In this document: piece after piece, positions 1 through 10,472 of the stretch
Numbering within the stretch: the first letter of the stretch is position 1
Layout: each line of letters opens with the position of its first letter
NCBI GenBank assembly: GCA_963778945.1
Contig: CAVZWL010000014.1
Coordinates: 1 to 64,000 of the forward strand
Direction: 5' to 3'
DNA length: 64,000 nucleotides
Source of the DNA: Fen-1254 sp963778945
GTDB taxonomy: Bacteria > Bacteroidota > Ignavibacteria > UBA10030
The notes under the pieces: model-generated
Database searches by the model: none
What the model was told of the DNA's origin: nothing
Seen by the model: only the letters and a program-made list of their open reading frames with translations
Made by a program: the position numbers and the translations under genes

Positions 1-125
1 GTTTCTAGTCTTCAACTTGGAAGTGAATTCTGTGAAAACGAGTGATTTAACCGATATTGTTTTTTAGGTAAAATCCTGATAAAGTATCTTAATACGAATT
101 TATTTTTGTAGAAAGCAGAGAAGTT

Positions 126-1313
126 ATGAAGGTTGTCGCGTTCCTTGATGCCAATATTCGCATAGGGGGTGGTGAATTACAGGCAGTTAATGCAGTACAG
201 CAATTAGCAGAGATTTGCAAGGGAACATTCGATTTTGAAGTTACAACGAACATCAAAGATAACATTTCTAATCTTGAACGGCTCAAAATATCAAGTTACT
301 ATATAAAGGTCGGGTTCCTTGATCAATACATTCCCCGACTCATGCGCAGTCGTCTCTATCAAATCCTGCCTCGCCGACTGTTTATTCTTAGCAGATTCGA
401 AAAGAACCTTCTCAATCGAAAAGCTGACATCATTATCTTCGTTGGTCCGCCGGGCTACAGCCACTTGCTGCAGCAGTTGAATTACATTGCTTCGGTTTGG
501 GATTTATGCCACCGTGATTTTCCGGAGTTTCCAGAGGTTCGCAGTAACGGCGAATTTCGTGTTCGGGAGCACTATTATGCTCATAATCTGGCAGATGCCT
601 TTATGGTGCTGACTGATTCGCCCCGCCTCTCAGAGTCACTCATTCGAAGATACGGGCTTGATCCGGAACGCATTGTGTCCATGCCATTTACGCCGTCTCC
701 TTTCCTTGCCGCAGAGCTATCTCTTCCAACCGATGAAGTGCTGGCAATTTACAATCTCAAACACGGTTATTTTTATTATCCCGCTCAGTTCTGGGCGCAC
801 AAAAATCATGTGCGTATTATCGAAGCATTGAAATTTCTTCGAGATCAAGGGCAGATGCCGCATTGTGTATTCTCAGGAGAGGATTGTGGTACGCGTCATT
901 TGATCGAGGAACGTGTTAAGCAGTCAAATCTGGACAATCAGATTTCGATTTTGGGCCATGTGCCGCACGAACATGTTCGCGGACTCTATCTTGGCTCCTA
1001 TGCTGTTCTAATGCCGACCTATTTTGGCCCTACAAATATTCCGCCTCTTGAAGCATGGCTTTTAGATCGTCCTTTGATTTATTCGAAATATTACTCGGAA
1101 CAAGCCGGCGGCGCAGCACTCCTTGTAGATCCGGATGATCCTCATTCTCTTGCGTCGGCAATGCTGACAATCCAGCTGCCCGACGAACGAGAGCATCTTA
1201 TCAAATCGGGACGGCGGCGTCTTTCGCAGATTGCTGATGAGCGCAGGGAAGCTGAAGCGGAAATCAAGAAGAGGCTTCAGTCGTTCGAAATAAGACTTCG
1301 CTGCTGGCAATAA
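126..1313 (+). CDS. GT4-family glycosyltransferase
   Basis: A 395-residue GT-B fold glycosyltransferase of the GT4 (glycosyl transferases group 1) kind, expected to move an activated sugar onto a growing surface glycan at the inner membrane. The N-terminal Rossmann part shows a Gly-rich stretch IGGGELQAVNA near residue 13. The C-terminal donor domain has YYPAQFWAHKNH (about 217), ILGHVPHEHV and the signature YFGPTNIPPLEAW (about 300-312), whose Glu is the usual GT4 donor-binding acid. It shares this signature with the genes at 8197, 10473 and 11686, so it belongs to the same paralogue group. The start follows AGAG by a few bases. Acceptor and sugar cannot be read from sequence. Confidence 0.9.
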   Translation: MKVVAFLDANIRIGGGELQAVNAVQQLAEICKGTFDFEVTTNIKDNISNLERLKISSYYIKVGFLDQYIPRLMRSRLYQILPRRLFILSRFEKNLLNRKADIIIFVGPPGYSHLLQQLNYIASVWDLCHRDFPEFPEVRSNGEFRVREHYYAHNLADAFMVLTDSPRLSESLIRRYGLDPERIVSMPFTPSPFLAAELSLPTDEVLAIYNLKHGYFYYPAQFWAHKNHVRIIEALKFLRDQGQMPHCVFSGEDCGTRHLIEERVKQSNLDNQISILGHVPHEHVRGLYLGSYAVLMPTYFGPTNIPPLEAWLLDRPLIYSKYYSEQAGGAALLVDPDDPHSLASAMLTIQLPDEREHLIKSGRRRLSQIADERREAEAEIKKRLQSFEIRLRCWQ

Positions 1314-1640
1314 TGATCTGTTTCCATAGGAAAAATATTCTGTTAAAATATGTCATTAAAACGAATTTCTGAATCGATAAGCCCACAAATTCTTTGAGAA
1401 TTTGCTGAAAAGGCGAAAAATTATTTTTTCCTAAAGATATTCAGCTTTATCGGAACATATTCAACAATGAAAGAAGTTGCATCTCTTTATGACGGATGGA
1501 GTTATCCTTCATTGGCACACAATATGGAGCAGGCCATATGCAAAAGATAATATGCCTGAAAGAGAATAATTCGTCAATCTTGGCATTCGTCACAATACGA
1601 ATACTATAATTAACCAAAGAAAATATCTCTATAAAATTAC
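1314..1640. other. Gap without a recognisable gene, upstream of the IS66 element
   Basis: About 325 bases of AT-rich sequence between the glycosyltransferase stop and the left end of the IS66 element. A 27-codon open frame from 1467 (MKEVASLYDGW...) is too short and unrecognised to call. It could be the stub of a gene lost when the insertion sequences arrived, but nothing in the sequence proves that. No heptamer repeats occur here. Confidence 0.5.
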
Positions 1641-3216
1641 GTAACTACACAGCGTGATTTATTAAGATAAAAAAAATATTCAATAAATATAGAGTTAGGG
1701 CTTGTACATTTAGAAATCACTTTATATCTTATGTGCATGGAACATCGGTCAAGCACACGAGAGAAAATATTAGAAGTCTACGCCAAAGGTCCGGATGCTG
1801 TAGTTGAACTTGTAGAGACGCTGCTCAATGAAATTCAAGAGATGAAAAAGATTATCCAGAAGCAGGAAGAACGAATCACAACGCTTGAAGATCGACTCAA
1901 CCAAGATAGTCACAATAGCAACAAGCCGCCATCGAGCGACGGATTGAAACGAACGATCATTCCAACACGCACAAAGAGCAATCGGCAATCGGGTGGACAA
2001 GAAGGCCATAAGGGATCAACGCTTGCGATGAAGGATAAACCGGATAAAACAATTGAACATGCTGTTGACCAGTGTCCCTGTGGTTGTTCATTGAAACGCA
2101 TTGAAGTTCGCCGAGTGCATCGACGGCAAGTCATTGATATGCCTGCGCCGCGGGTCGAATATATTGAGCATGAAAGCCAAGAGAAACAATGTCCGCGTTG
2201 TGGAAGAGTCGTGGTTGCACCTTTTCCCGAAGGCGTCGAGAAGAGCATACAGTATGGAACAAACATCAAAAGCTTAGCAATATACATGATTCAGTCTCAA
2301 CTGATACCATTGAAAAGAGCTCAAGAACTTCTTCGGAACATGTTTCATATCGAGATATCACAAGGTACACTCCTGAATTGGACGCAAGAGCTTCACAAGA
2401 AATTAGAGCCTGCTGAAAAAGAGATTGTTCGGCAATTGAAGCAAGCCACCGATGTTCATGCAGATGAGACCGGAATATTCTGTGAGAACAAGCTTTATTG
2501 GGTACATGTTGCCGGGACATCGAACTTGACGCATTTTCAGATGCACCACAAGCGTGGTTGCGAAGCTATCGATGCTATCGGTATCATAGGCTCGTTGAAG
2601 GGAAGAGTTATTCACGATTTCTGGTCACCTTACTTCAAGTATGACATAGAACACGGTATGTGCAACGCGCATTTGATCCGTGAACTGACTGCTGTCTATG
2701 AGAATGAAAAACAAGCATGGGCATTAGAGATGAAAGATTTGTTACTACGCATTCACAAGCGTGTTGAAGAAGCGAAAGTGAAGTCTCGACCTGTTGGGAG
2801 ATTGTCTTTGCAGACGCGCCAATATTATGCAGGAAAGTATAGAGCGTTGTTGGTCATCGCCAAGGCATTGAATCCGCGTCAAGGATCTCCGCCGGGGAAG
2901 CGCGGAAAACCGAAGCAAACCAAAATACGCAGATTGATTGACCGCATGAGTGACTACCAAGATGCAGTGCTTGCATTTATGGAAGACTTCCGTGTTCCGT
3001 TCACAAACAATCAAGCCGAACGTGATCTTCGCATGTTGAAGGTCAAGCAGAAAATCTCCGGCACTTTCCGCAGCCATGAAGGAGGCGATGCCTTTTGTCG
3101 CATTCGTGGATATCTCTTCACCGCCTGCAAGAATGCTTGCTCTGCTTTTGACGCCCTCGTATTGGCGTTCAATAATAAATCTTTTATTCCAAAGAACAGT
3201 TACGCTGTGTAGTTAC
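1641..3216 (+). mobile_element. IS66-family insertion sequence, single-transposase type, complete
   Basis: A 1576-bp element with perfect terminal inverted repeats GTAACTACACAGCGT (left, 1641-1655) and ACGCTGTGTAGTTAC (right, 3202-3216). The flanks are AAAATTAC (1633-1640) and AAAATTCC (3217-3224), an 8-bp target duplication with one mismatch. The GTAA ends and 8-bp duplication are the known marks of the IS66 family. There is one long ORF only, with no accessory tnpA/tnpB genes, as in the ISBst12 subgroup. The transposase stop codon lies inside the right terminal repeat. A second insertion sequence begins 20 bases further on. Confidence 0.93.
1731..3212 (+). CDS. IS66-family transposase (TnpC type)
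   Basis: A 493-residue DDE transposase. Residues about 25-60 form a coiled coil (EIQEMKKIIQKQEERITTL) followed by the QDSHNSNKPPSSDG segment typical of IS66. A zinc-finger block has paired cysteines CPCGC near 115 and CPRCG near 155. The catalytic triad is visible as DVHADETG (Asp about 245), VIHDFW (Asp about 296) and NNQAERDLRMLKVKQKISG (Glu about 430). The frame is full length and uninterrupted, so the enzyme may be active and could act in trans on the 250-bp element at 60500, whose ends match. It fills almost the whole element and carries its own upstream region of about 90 bases. Confidence 0.95.
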   Translation: MCMEHRSSTREKILEVYAKGPDAVVELVETLLNEIQEMKKIIQKQEERITTLEDRLNQDSHNSNKPPSSDGLKRTIIPTRTKSNRQSGGQEGHKGSTLAMKDKPDKTIEHAVDQCPCGCSLKRIEVRRVHRRQVIDMPAPRVEYIEHESQEKQCPRCGRVVVAPFPEGVEKSIQYGTNIKSLAIYMIQSQLIPLKRAQELLRNMFHIEISQGTLLNWTQELHKKLEPAEKEIVRQLKQATDVHADETGIFCENKLYWVHVAGTSNLTHFQMHHKRGCEAIDAIGIIGSLKGRVIHDFWSPYFKYDIEHGMCNAHLIRELTAVYENEKQAWALEMKDLLLRIHKRVEEAKVKSRPVGRLSLQTRQYYAGKYRALLVIAKALNPRQGSPPGKRGKPKQTKIRRLIDRMSDYQDAVLAFMEDFRVPFTNNQAERDLRMLKVKQKISGTFRSHEGGDAFCRIRGYLFTACKNACSAFDALVLAFNNKSFIPKNSYAV

Positions 3217-3236
3217 AAAATTCCAATACTTAATTA

Positions 3237-4731
3237 GTTCTCGCTGAAAAAGTAGTTTTATAAAAAGTAAGATTTTCTGTAATCAATCGTTCTTTGAAAA
3301 ACTGAAAAAAGTCAACCCTATTACGGGTTGATCAAGCCATTTGCCAGAGATTATAGGCCAGAACCGAGAACCCAACCCATATTTTGGTTCCTATTGTCCC
3401 AAGACTGAGACTTCGATCCAATAAAAACTGCCGTTTGAGCATACTGATCCCTGCTTCGATACCACACCGGAATCTTTGAAGAGCTTTGAACCATCGGCTT
3501 TTCTGCTTTCGGTGTTCTTTGGGGTTGAGTCGTCCGATCTTCGGTATAGCAACTCTTTGGACTCCAAGCTCGACCAGTTCTTCTATGTTCTCTTGTGAGT
3601 AATATCCTTTGTCTGCGGCAACATCTGTCGGAGAACAATGAAACTCTTTCTTGAACTCCTTGACAAGCGGAACAGTCTGGGTCTTGTCGTTCGGATTGCC
3701 TTGGTGAACATCGTAATGGAGAATGACACCGGATTTATCCTGTATCAGTTGCACGGTTCGTCCAAATTCATTCGGTTTACTCAGCTTTCCTTTCCGGATG
3801 ACGCGAGCTTCCGGATCATGGAACGAGACGATACGCTCTGGAATTGATTCTGCACCTTGAAGCTTCTGCTGGGTCTGCTCAAGTATCTTTTCCCCAAGTT
3901 CTATCTGTTCGGTCAAGCGTTCGATAGTTTCGGTATTATGCTTTTTCTCAAGTAACGGATAAAGCACGACGGCACTGGGATACCGTATCTTGAGCCAGTT
4001 TATTGACAGCTTTGAGTGTCTTCTGTGCCTGTTCTTTCTTCTGCTTTTTCTTACTCTTGAGCGATGCTCCAAGTCGTGCAAGCGCTTTCTTAGTTGCTCG
4101 GCTATGATCGCTGATCTTGCCTCCAAGCTTCTTCACTGTCCGGGTCAATGTCTTGACCGTTTGATGGAGAAGACCGATATCGGTCGGATAGATGATATTG
4201 GACTCAATCGTTGTAGAATCAATACGGATTTTCCGGGGTTTTATGGACTTTGTCGCAACCAAATGTTTGACAAGCTTTTTATTGAGTGCCGTTATCAGTT
4301 CTTCTCCAAATCGTTGGTTTAATTTGATCAACGTTGTTGAATCAGGCACATTGTCCATCAATGAAAGGTGACAAAACATCCGCCAGGGAATACGTTCACG
4401 AACTTCCGTTTCGACTTCTTCGTAGCTTAATCCCCAGCGGAACTTCAGATACATCATGCGCAGATAGACATCAACCGGTGTTCCAGGCCGGCCCATGGTC
4501 TCATCAAATACGGCTTCAAAAGGCTTGAGAAATTCCCGGTTATTAAGCAACTGATCGACTTTTTTCAATTCATCGCTCAGTGCAAATAACGATGGATCGA
4601 TAAATCCATCGCCAAAACTTATTTGTTGTGTTGTTTTTCCGCGCATTGTCTATCCTTGTTTTAGTTTCTATAGGATTAGACGTACAAATTGAAAAAAAGT
4701 TCTATACATAATCGACTTTTTCAGTGAGAAC
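3237..4731 (-). mobile_element. ISNCY/IS5-superfamily insertion sequence with a broken transposase
   Basis: A 1495-bp element bounded by imperfect inverted repeats: left GTTCTCGCTGAAAAAGT (from 3237) and right ACTTTTTCAGTGAGAAC (to 4731), differing at one position. Both sides carry TAATTA (3231-3236 and 4732-4737), a possible 6-bp target duplication; because this word is palindromic, the exact boundary could shift by a base or two. The transposase is on the reverse strand and is split into two frames. The right end lies 9 bases before the FkbM gene start, so whatever promoter served that gene has been displaced or replaced. Confidence 0.8.
3332..4646 (-). pseudogene. ISNCY-like DDE transposase, frameshifted
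   Basis: The N-terminal half starts at 4646 (MRGKTTQQISFGDGF) and reads to 3948; the C-terminal half continues in a second frame to the stop at 3332. The two halves join at about 3955-4005, where DTVSQCRRAL in one frame gives way to YPLLEKKHNTETIERL in the other. The C-terminal half has the family's DDE core: SFHDPEARVIRKGKL, DVAADKGYYSQEN, and the C-terminal KSRWFKALQRFRCGIEAGI block holding the last acid. No slippery run is visible at the junction, so a single indel or sequencing error is more likely than programmed frameshifting. Confidence 0.8.
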
Positions 4732-4740
4732 TAATTAGAT

Positions 4741-5448
4741 ATGTTGGGAAGAATATATAGAAAAATCTGTTCCATTATTTCACCTCTTCCACAGTTAGAG
4801 AAGGTATTCCTGAACCTAAATAAGGAAAAAGAAACCGTTTTCTTTGTTCAAGTCGGTTCAAATGACGGCGTTAGCGGCGATCCGCTGCATGGCGTTATTG
4901 TCGAAAACAAAAAATGGAGGGGAATATTTATAGAGCCGGTTGGTTATTTATTCGAAAAGTTAGTGAAAAACTATGGAAATGAAGACAGGTTCGTTTTCGA
5001 GAAAAAAGCTATATCGACAAGCAGAGTGACCGCAGATTATTTTTATGTCTCGGAAAAAGCAAAAGAATGTTTGGGCGATGCGTTGCCGTTTTGGTACGAT
5101 CAGCTGGGATCCTTTAATAGAAACCATATAATAGAACATCTGGATGGCATACTTGAACCATATATTATGACAGAGCGCGTTGCAACGGTTCCTTTGCAGG
5201 ATATATTAGATAAAAACGGAGTAAAAGATATCGATGTCCTTCATATTGATACAGAAGGTCATGATTACAAAGTGTTATCGTCTTTTAATATTTCTAAATA
5301 TCTGCCTTCAATCATATTATTTGAACATGATTATCTTTCCAAAAGTGAAAAAAAATTAGCTGACTCACTGCTCAAAAAAAATGGATATCATTGCTTTCGT
5401 TATATCGGTGATACATTGGCGCTGAATAAAAAGGAAAAGTATATTTAA
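4741..5448 (+). CDS. FkbM-family SAM-dependent methyltransferase
   Basis: A 235-residue FkbM-type methyltransferase, expected to O-methylate a sugar of the surface glycan. Motifs visible are FFVQVGSNDGVSGDPLH (SAM-binding motif I, about 36-52), GIFIEPVGYLFEKL (motif II), and IDVLHIDTEGHDYKVLSSF (about 163-181), the FkbM hallmark. The length is normal for the family. The start ATG lies 9 bases beyond the end of the upstream insertion sequence, with no clear Shine-Dalgarno, so expression probably depends on read-through from or a promoter within the IS end. Its neighbours are glycosyltransferases, which fits a glycan-modifying role. Confidence 0.9.
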   Translation: MLGRIYRKICSIISPLPQLEKVFLNLNKEKETVFFVQVGSNDGVSGDPLHGVIVENKKWRGIFIEPVGYLFEKLVKNYGNEDRFVFEKKAISTSRVTADYFYVSEKAKECLGDALPFWYDQLGSFNRNHIIEHLDGILEPYIMTERVATVPLQDILDKNGVKDIDVLHIDTEGHDYKVLSSFNISKYLPSIILFEHDYLSKSEKKLADSLLKKNGYHCFRYIGDTLALNKKEKYI

Positions 5449-5546
5449 AAGCGCAAATAGGAAAACAAGTTGAAGTTTCTATGACATGATATACAATTAT
5501 ATGTTAATTTTCCCAAAGGCCGAAAAAGTCGGATCTATGAGGCCGT

Positions 5547-6534
5547 ATGTACGAATCATTTAAAGAACGATTGAAGAAATATTCTTTACTCTTTTGTGTC
5601 TATCGCTGGCTGCGCAAAAAGTATGAAATACTGATGCCTCCATTGCAGAGAAAAGGTCTGCTGAAGCTGTTATATTATCGATACAATAGAATTGATTTTT
5701 CTCAAATCGAGACCAGTAGTATGCCATCAAGAGAGTGACCTCGAGATACACCTTGTGACTTGCAAACGAGATGCGAACAACGCCCTGTGGTGCTTAAAAA
5801 CCTTCTTTTATTACAGCGGAATAAAGGCACGATTGTTTATTCACGACGATGGGACTTTCAATGAGGTTCTCAGACGAACATTTCAAAAACATTTTGTGAA
5901 TTGCGATATCATCAACAAAAAAGATGCCGATGCTGAGATGAAAGAGCGATTGAAAGGATATGAATTCTGCTCTCAATATCGAACTGATCATTGTTCCCCA
6001 TTCGCGATGAAATTGCTGGATTGCATTTTTTATTCAAAAACGAAAAAGTTATTATTGTTGGATTCGGATATGCTTTTTTTTAAGGAACCGGCAGATGTAT
6101 TGGAAAATGTGAACTGCAGTAAAAATTTTTTTGTGTCGGACTATCAAAATTCCTACTGTTTCCCCGTGGATGAATTGGGCTCACTCTTTCATGTAAACGT
6201 AATCGAATGTGTAAACACGGGCTTGCTTCATTTGTCTTCCGGGAAAATTAAATTTGGATTTAATAGAATTATTTCTCAGGATATGGTATCAAAATAATTG
6301 TCCCAGACGCGGTGATGAAGAGCAAACTGCTTTTGCCATCCAGTTTTCGAAGTTTCCGAATGACGTCATAAGGTTATGGAAAGATTATCAGATTTCAGAT
6401 CAACCGATATCCGATCATTCCCCAAAATAAATCACCACTTTGTCGATGATGGTTTACGTGATAGGTTCTTTAAATGCGGTGTTGCATATTTACAGAAGTC
6501 GGAATTTATTAAAAAATTCAACGCAGTTTCCTAA
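5547..6534 (+). pseudogene. Glycosyltransferase-like gene broken by several frameshifts
   Basis: Three consecutive pieces in different frames make one protein of about 325 residues: MYESFKERLKKYSLLFCVYRW from 5547, then ESDLEIHLVTCKRDANNALWC from about 5728, then RGDEEQTAFAIQFSKFPNDV from about 6309, and a last piece NHHFVDDGLRDRFFKCGVAY ending at 6534. The middle piece contains TKKLLLLDSDMLFFKEPADV, a DxD-type metal-binding motif preceded by hydrophobic residues, which indicates a GT-A fold nucleotide-sugar transferase (GT8-like). Lesions lie near 5725, 6297 and 6430. It may be intact in the organism if these are sequence errors; as written it cannot make a full protein. Confidence 0.7.
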
Positions 6535-6730
6535 GTTGGATGCACGCTGTATTGCGTCATACAAAGTCTTTCTTGTTGAATCCAAATCATCCATGTCCAT
6601 ATTGCAGACTTTTAGTGCAACTTTCGAATATTTCTGTTGATTATAAAAACAAATAGGAATACAGATTCTTTTTAAGGAATCTGGTTCCGATTGTTCATTG
6701 AGTCACCTTTTGCTATATTGAGGTTGCAAA

Positions 6731-8056
6731 ATGGAAAATAAAGACTCAAATAATCCTGGAATAAAATCGTCTAATGTAGCCATCATTCTTGACGACGATC
6801 AGGAGCTTTGGCTCTCTTCTATTAACGTATCGATCGATTCATTTATACGGGAGGGAATCGGGGAGTGGTCTTTTGATTATATTATGGCATTAAAGGAGGT
6901 CAATGTCGCCACTTCCTTGATTTTTGTATCGGCGCAAGTTAAGCAAGTTCAGCGAATGAATCATGTGCCTACAGGGCAGACGATATATCTGCTGCCGAGG
7001 CCATTCCTTTATAAATCGTTTAAGACCATTCACAAAATGCTGCTGCCGGCTTGCATCGGTACAGGAGTTTCTTTTAAAATTCGCGTTTTTATTGCGCGCT
7101 GTTTCGGATATGCGCTTCGATATTATACTACCCCGCTTATTACGCTGGGACGGCTTGCCAAATCCGAGAAATTCCGTTGTCTCGTAGTGGAGCAATATGA
7201 AACTCCAAGATATGCGTTGATTGCACTCTTGGGAAAAATTATTGGATTACGTGTTTTTGGAGTTTATACCAGTTTCGTGAACAGAGTAGAAAATAGTTGG
7301 CGTCCGGAATGGGCATTGTCCCGTCGATTGAGTACCGGATTCCTTGTCTGCGCAAAAAACGAAAGAGAGCGTCTTTTTCAGAACTATCCGATGGTGCGGG
7401 AAAGAGTTGCTCTGGTGCCGTTTCCTATCGACCTATCAATTTGGTATCCGATGAAGAAAAGTGAGGCAAGGAAAATATTAGAAATACCGGAAAGTGCAAA
7501 AGTCGTCGCGTATCATGGGGCCATCGATTTATGGTACAAAGGTATTGATATACTTATCGATGCATGGGAACTCCTTAGCAAGGCCCGGCCAAATTGGGAC
7601 ATGCGTCTGCTACTCATCGGCGATGGCGGCGATTCCGATAATCTTGCCGATATAATCAAAGTGAGGAATCTTCCTGGAGTTCATTGGATCAGAAAGTGGA
7701 TCCATGATCGCGAAATTCTAAGACAATATCTGTCCGCGGCGGATGTTTATGCATTTCCTTCACGATTTGATACTTTTGGAGTCTCCGTTCTTGAAGCGAT
7801 GGCTTGTTCCGTCCCTGTTGTAGCAGCACATTCCCCCGGGATGACTGATATTCTAGAAGACGACGGTCCGCGCGGCGGAATTATTGTACCATTGGAAGAT
7901 GCATCTTCTCTTGCGGCATCGCTCGATCGTATCCTGGATGATAAAGAGTTGGCAGATTCTTTACGAATAGCTGCAATGCATCGAATAAAAACGATGTTTA
8001 CCACGACCATAATCGGTCCCAAATTGCGGAAATTACTCATTGATGAAAATGAGTGA
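6731..8056 (+). CDS. GT4-family glycosyltransferase
   Basis: An uninterrupted 441-residue GT-B glycosyltransferase. The C-terminal donor domain has VVAYHGAIDLWYKGIDILI (about 257-275), LLLIGDGGDSDNL, and YAFPSRFDTFGVSVLEAMAC (about 340-360), with the conserved Glu of the EX7E motif, then VVAAHSPGMTDIL. It is distinct from the GPTNIPPLEA paralogue group around it. The N-terminal region (ILDDDQELWLSSIN) is unusually acidic and not recognised. A plausible Bacteroidota-like -7 element TATATTGA lies about 20 bases before the start. Role: transfer of a sugar in assembly of the surface polysaccharide; specificity unknown. Confidence 0.9.
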   Translation: MENKDSNNPGIKSSNVAIILDDDQELWLSSINVSIDSFIREGIGEWSFDYIMALKEVNVATSLIFVSAQVKQVQRMNHVPTGQTIYLLPRPFLYKSFKTIHKMLLPACIGTGVSFKIRVFIARCFGYALRYYTTPLITLGRLAKSEKFRCLVVEQYETPRYALIALLGKIIGLRVFGVYTSFVNRVENSWRPEWALSRRLSTGFLVCAKNERERLFQNYPMVRERVALVPFPIDLSIWYPMKKSEARKILEIPESAKVVAYHGAIDLWYKGIDILIDAWELLSKARPNWDMRLLLIGDGGDSDNLADIIKVRNLPGVHWIRKWIHDREILRQYLSAADVYAFPSRFDTFGVSVLEAMACSVPVVAAHSPGMTDILEDDGPRGGIIVPLEDASSLAASLDRILDDKELADSLRIAAMHRIKTMFTTTIIGPKLRKLLIDENE

Positions 8057-8196
8057 GACGGCCATCAAGGAATGAAAAAAATGCATTCTTTGTAGTGAGA
8101 CATTCACAATGATTATAACAGGAAATATGTGCACCGCAGAGTTGAATAACTATCGAACATGATGATATAGAGGACATAAGCATTTATCCGCAAATT

Positions 8197-9481
8197 ATGG
8201 AAAACAATCAAACCGGCACTGGAACCATTAAGAATAAAAGAAATATCGGAATCGTTTTGCCGCGTTGGGTGCAAAAACATAAATGGGATGAATATGGACT
8301 TATTATATTAAATGCACTTCTTCGTTATTCAGATAAATATCAATTATACCATACTATACTTCGACAATGAAATCCTTCATTGGCTTTCGATTCCCGATAA
8401 ACAGTGAAGATTGTTCAAATAGAAAGAACAACTGTTTTGCATAAATTGAACGGATGATCAATCTGACTCTCGGGAACAAACTTCTGCCGATGGCAAGCAA
8501 AGAACAGGCGGGAAGTTAAACAATGCTCAAATAGATCTCTATATTTACCCTTTCCATAGCTTATATGGTTATTTAAATGATATCTCTTACATCGTCACGA
8601 TAACAAATTTAATGTATAAGTATTACTCAAATATACGAGAACGTGCTACTGAGTATTTTGCAGATATCGTCTGCCGAAATGCGGCAAAATATTCGTGTCA
8701 TGACGGTTGTCGATTCCACCCAGGGTAAAAATGATGTCGTAAAATTCTTTAACATTCCGAAAGAGAAAATCCGCATTATTCCTCATATTCCGCCCAATTA
8801 TATCATTGCTAATAGTGATATGACTAATAAAACCAAGACGAAATTTTAGCGAAGTATGAATTGCCCGAGAATTATGTTTTTATCCGGCCCAATTCTGGCA
8901 TCATAAAAATCATCTTCGCTTATCAGGGCGTTAAAAAAAATCAGCGATAAATATTCTTCAACCGTACACTTGGTAATGACGGGGCATCCTTATGAAAGTT
9001 ATAACAATGTCATGTCCTTGAATAAGAAATTACATATGAGCAACCAGATAATCCATTTAGGATATGTTACAGACGTGGAAATGGTCGCATTTATAAAAAA
9101 TCCATTGCATTAGTCTACCCGACTCTCTACGGCCCTACAAATATTCCTCCATCTGAGGCAATGATGCTGGGAGTGCCCGTCTTGTGCTCAAATTTATTTT
9201 CAATGCCGGAGCAGCTGGGAGAAGCAGGGCTTTTGTTCGATCCTTTTAGTATAGATGACATGGCGGAAAAAATTTATAAAATATGGACAGACGAAAAACT
9301 AAGAGAACATCTCATACAAAAAGGATACGAAGGGATAAAAGATCTGACAGAAGAAAATTATGCAAGACAATGGGAAAGAGTTATTGAAGATGCTTTGAGT
9401 AAAAATGTACAATTTAGCATTGCCTCGCAAGAAGTCCTAAAGATCATTTTCGGCTCATCTTATGAATATGAAAGAGTTTGA
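8197..9481 (+). pseudogene. Decayed paralogue of the tandem GT4 glycosyltransferases
   Basis: Aligning by eye with the gene at 10473, the same protein can be followed across at least six frame changes: NIGIVLPRWVQKHKWDEYG from 8197, YTILYFDNEILHWLS from about 8345, TITNLMYKYYSN near 8605, a piece covering VVDSTQGKNDVVKFFNIPKE (from about 8700), and the C-terminal PTLYGPTNIPPSEAMMLGVP and QLGEAGLLFDPFSIDDMAEK to 9481. The signature Leu before Glu has become Ser (PPSEAM instead of PPLEAM). Lesions include frame changes near 8345, 8409, 8850, 8930 and 9090. The density is higher than in neighbouring genes, so true decay of a redundant copy is likely. Confidence 0.8.
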
Positions 9482-9564
9482 ATATAATATTCAAGAGAAT
9501 TCAAGATAGAATTGGGATTTATAACAGCGCATGATTGAATGTCTATCAGTCCGAAAAATAAACA

Positions 9565-10447
9565 ATGACTGCACCTGTATTCAGCATAATAATCAGACAT
9601 ATAATCGTGCCCGCGTATTACCAAGAGCAATCAATAGTGTTCTCATGCAGACATATAATAATTATGAAATATTAATTATTGATGATGGCTCTACAGATAA
9701 AACAAATCAATGCATTCAAGATTTCATGACAGAAGAATTAAGTATTTTAAGCATGAAACAAATCTAGGCGTATGTCACGCAACAAATACCGGCATAGAGA
9801 GGCACAAGGAGAGTATATTTCATTTCTGGATCGGATGACGAATGGCTCCCTGAGATGCTGGAAAAAGTAAAGATGAAATACAATGCGGATAAAACATCGA
9901 TTGTCTTTACGTTTTTCGGTTCTTCGGTGAAGAATATGGTAACCTAATACCGGGGCCAATGAATAAACCTGGAAGGATATATATACAAAGAAGCGTTGGA
10001 GCAGGGTTATACTTCACCTTCGATAACATTGTTGATAAAAAAGACGTGTTTTGATAAAGTTGGCAAATTTGACTTAGATATTTCAGTAGGTGAGGATGAT
10101 AATATATGTTTGAAGCTTGCTAAGGAGTTTAAATTCGGACTGATCGGGAAAGTCTTGCAATAATACATGAGGATGCAGGCAACCAAATAACATCCAATTA
10201 ACGGCATTGGCAAATGATTATTTAAAATATATGATAAATTCAAACACGACATTATTAAATATTGCGGATATAAAGCAATGCCAGACATTATTTCAACCGC
10301 GGGGATGTTATTTTTAAGAGCAAGCGATAAAAAAATGGCGAAAAGATTAATTATTTATGCTTTGAAAACGAAGTTACATTAAGAAGTATTGGTTACTTAT
10401 TGTATGTTTCTTACCGGCATCTTGTTTCAATAAAATCCAAAATATGA
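9565..10447 (+). pseudogene. GT2-family glycosyltransferase, frameshifted
   Basis: The natural start is ATG at 9565 (MTAPVFSIIIR), with a frame change at about 9598 into YNRARVLPRAINSVLMQTYN, then NYEILIIDDGSTDKTNQCI, the GT2 nucleotide-sugar binding segment with the first Asp pair. Further frame changes occur near 9755, 9800, 9950 and 10150. The last piece reads through KTKLTLRSIGYLLYVSYRHL to a TGA at 10447. Together this makes a GT-A glycosyltransferase of about 295 residues. As written it is not functional. It lies between two GT4 paralogues and uses the same strand, so it belongs to the same gene series. Confidence 0.7.
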
Positions 10448-10472
10448 AGCAAAGGGCCTGGTCATAGAGCAT

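Noticed and set aside
1467..1550. 27-codon ORF MKEVASLYDGW before the IS66 element
   Set aside because: Too short and not recognised; noted only as possible gene debris.
3945..4010. Programmed frameshift in the ISNCY-like transposase
   Set aside because: No slippery run or downstream pseudoknot is apparent at the overlap, and single-base errors are frequent throughout the window.
6440..6640. 66-codon forward ORF after the broken glycosyltransferase
   Set aside because: It is an out-of-frame shadow of the pseudogene's C-terminal piece; the protein-like reading is in another frame.
8080..8100. Terminator-like stem AAGGAATG...CATTCTTT after the GT4 gene at 6731
   Set aside because: One mismatch, and the loop and flanks are AT-rich, so it is too weak to call.
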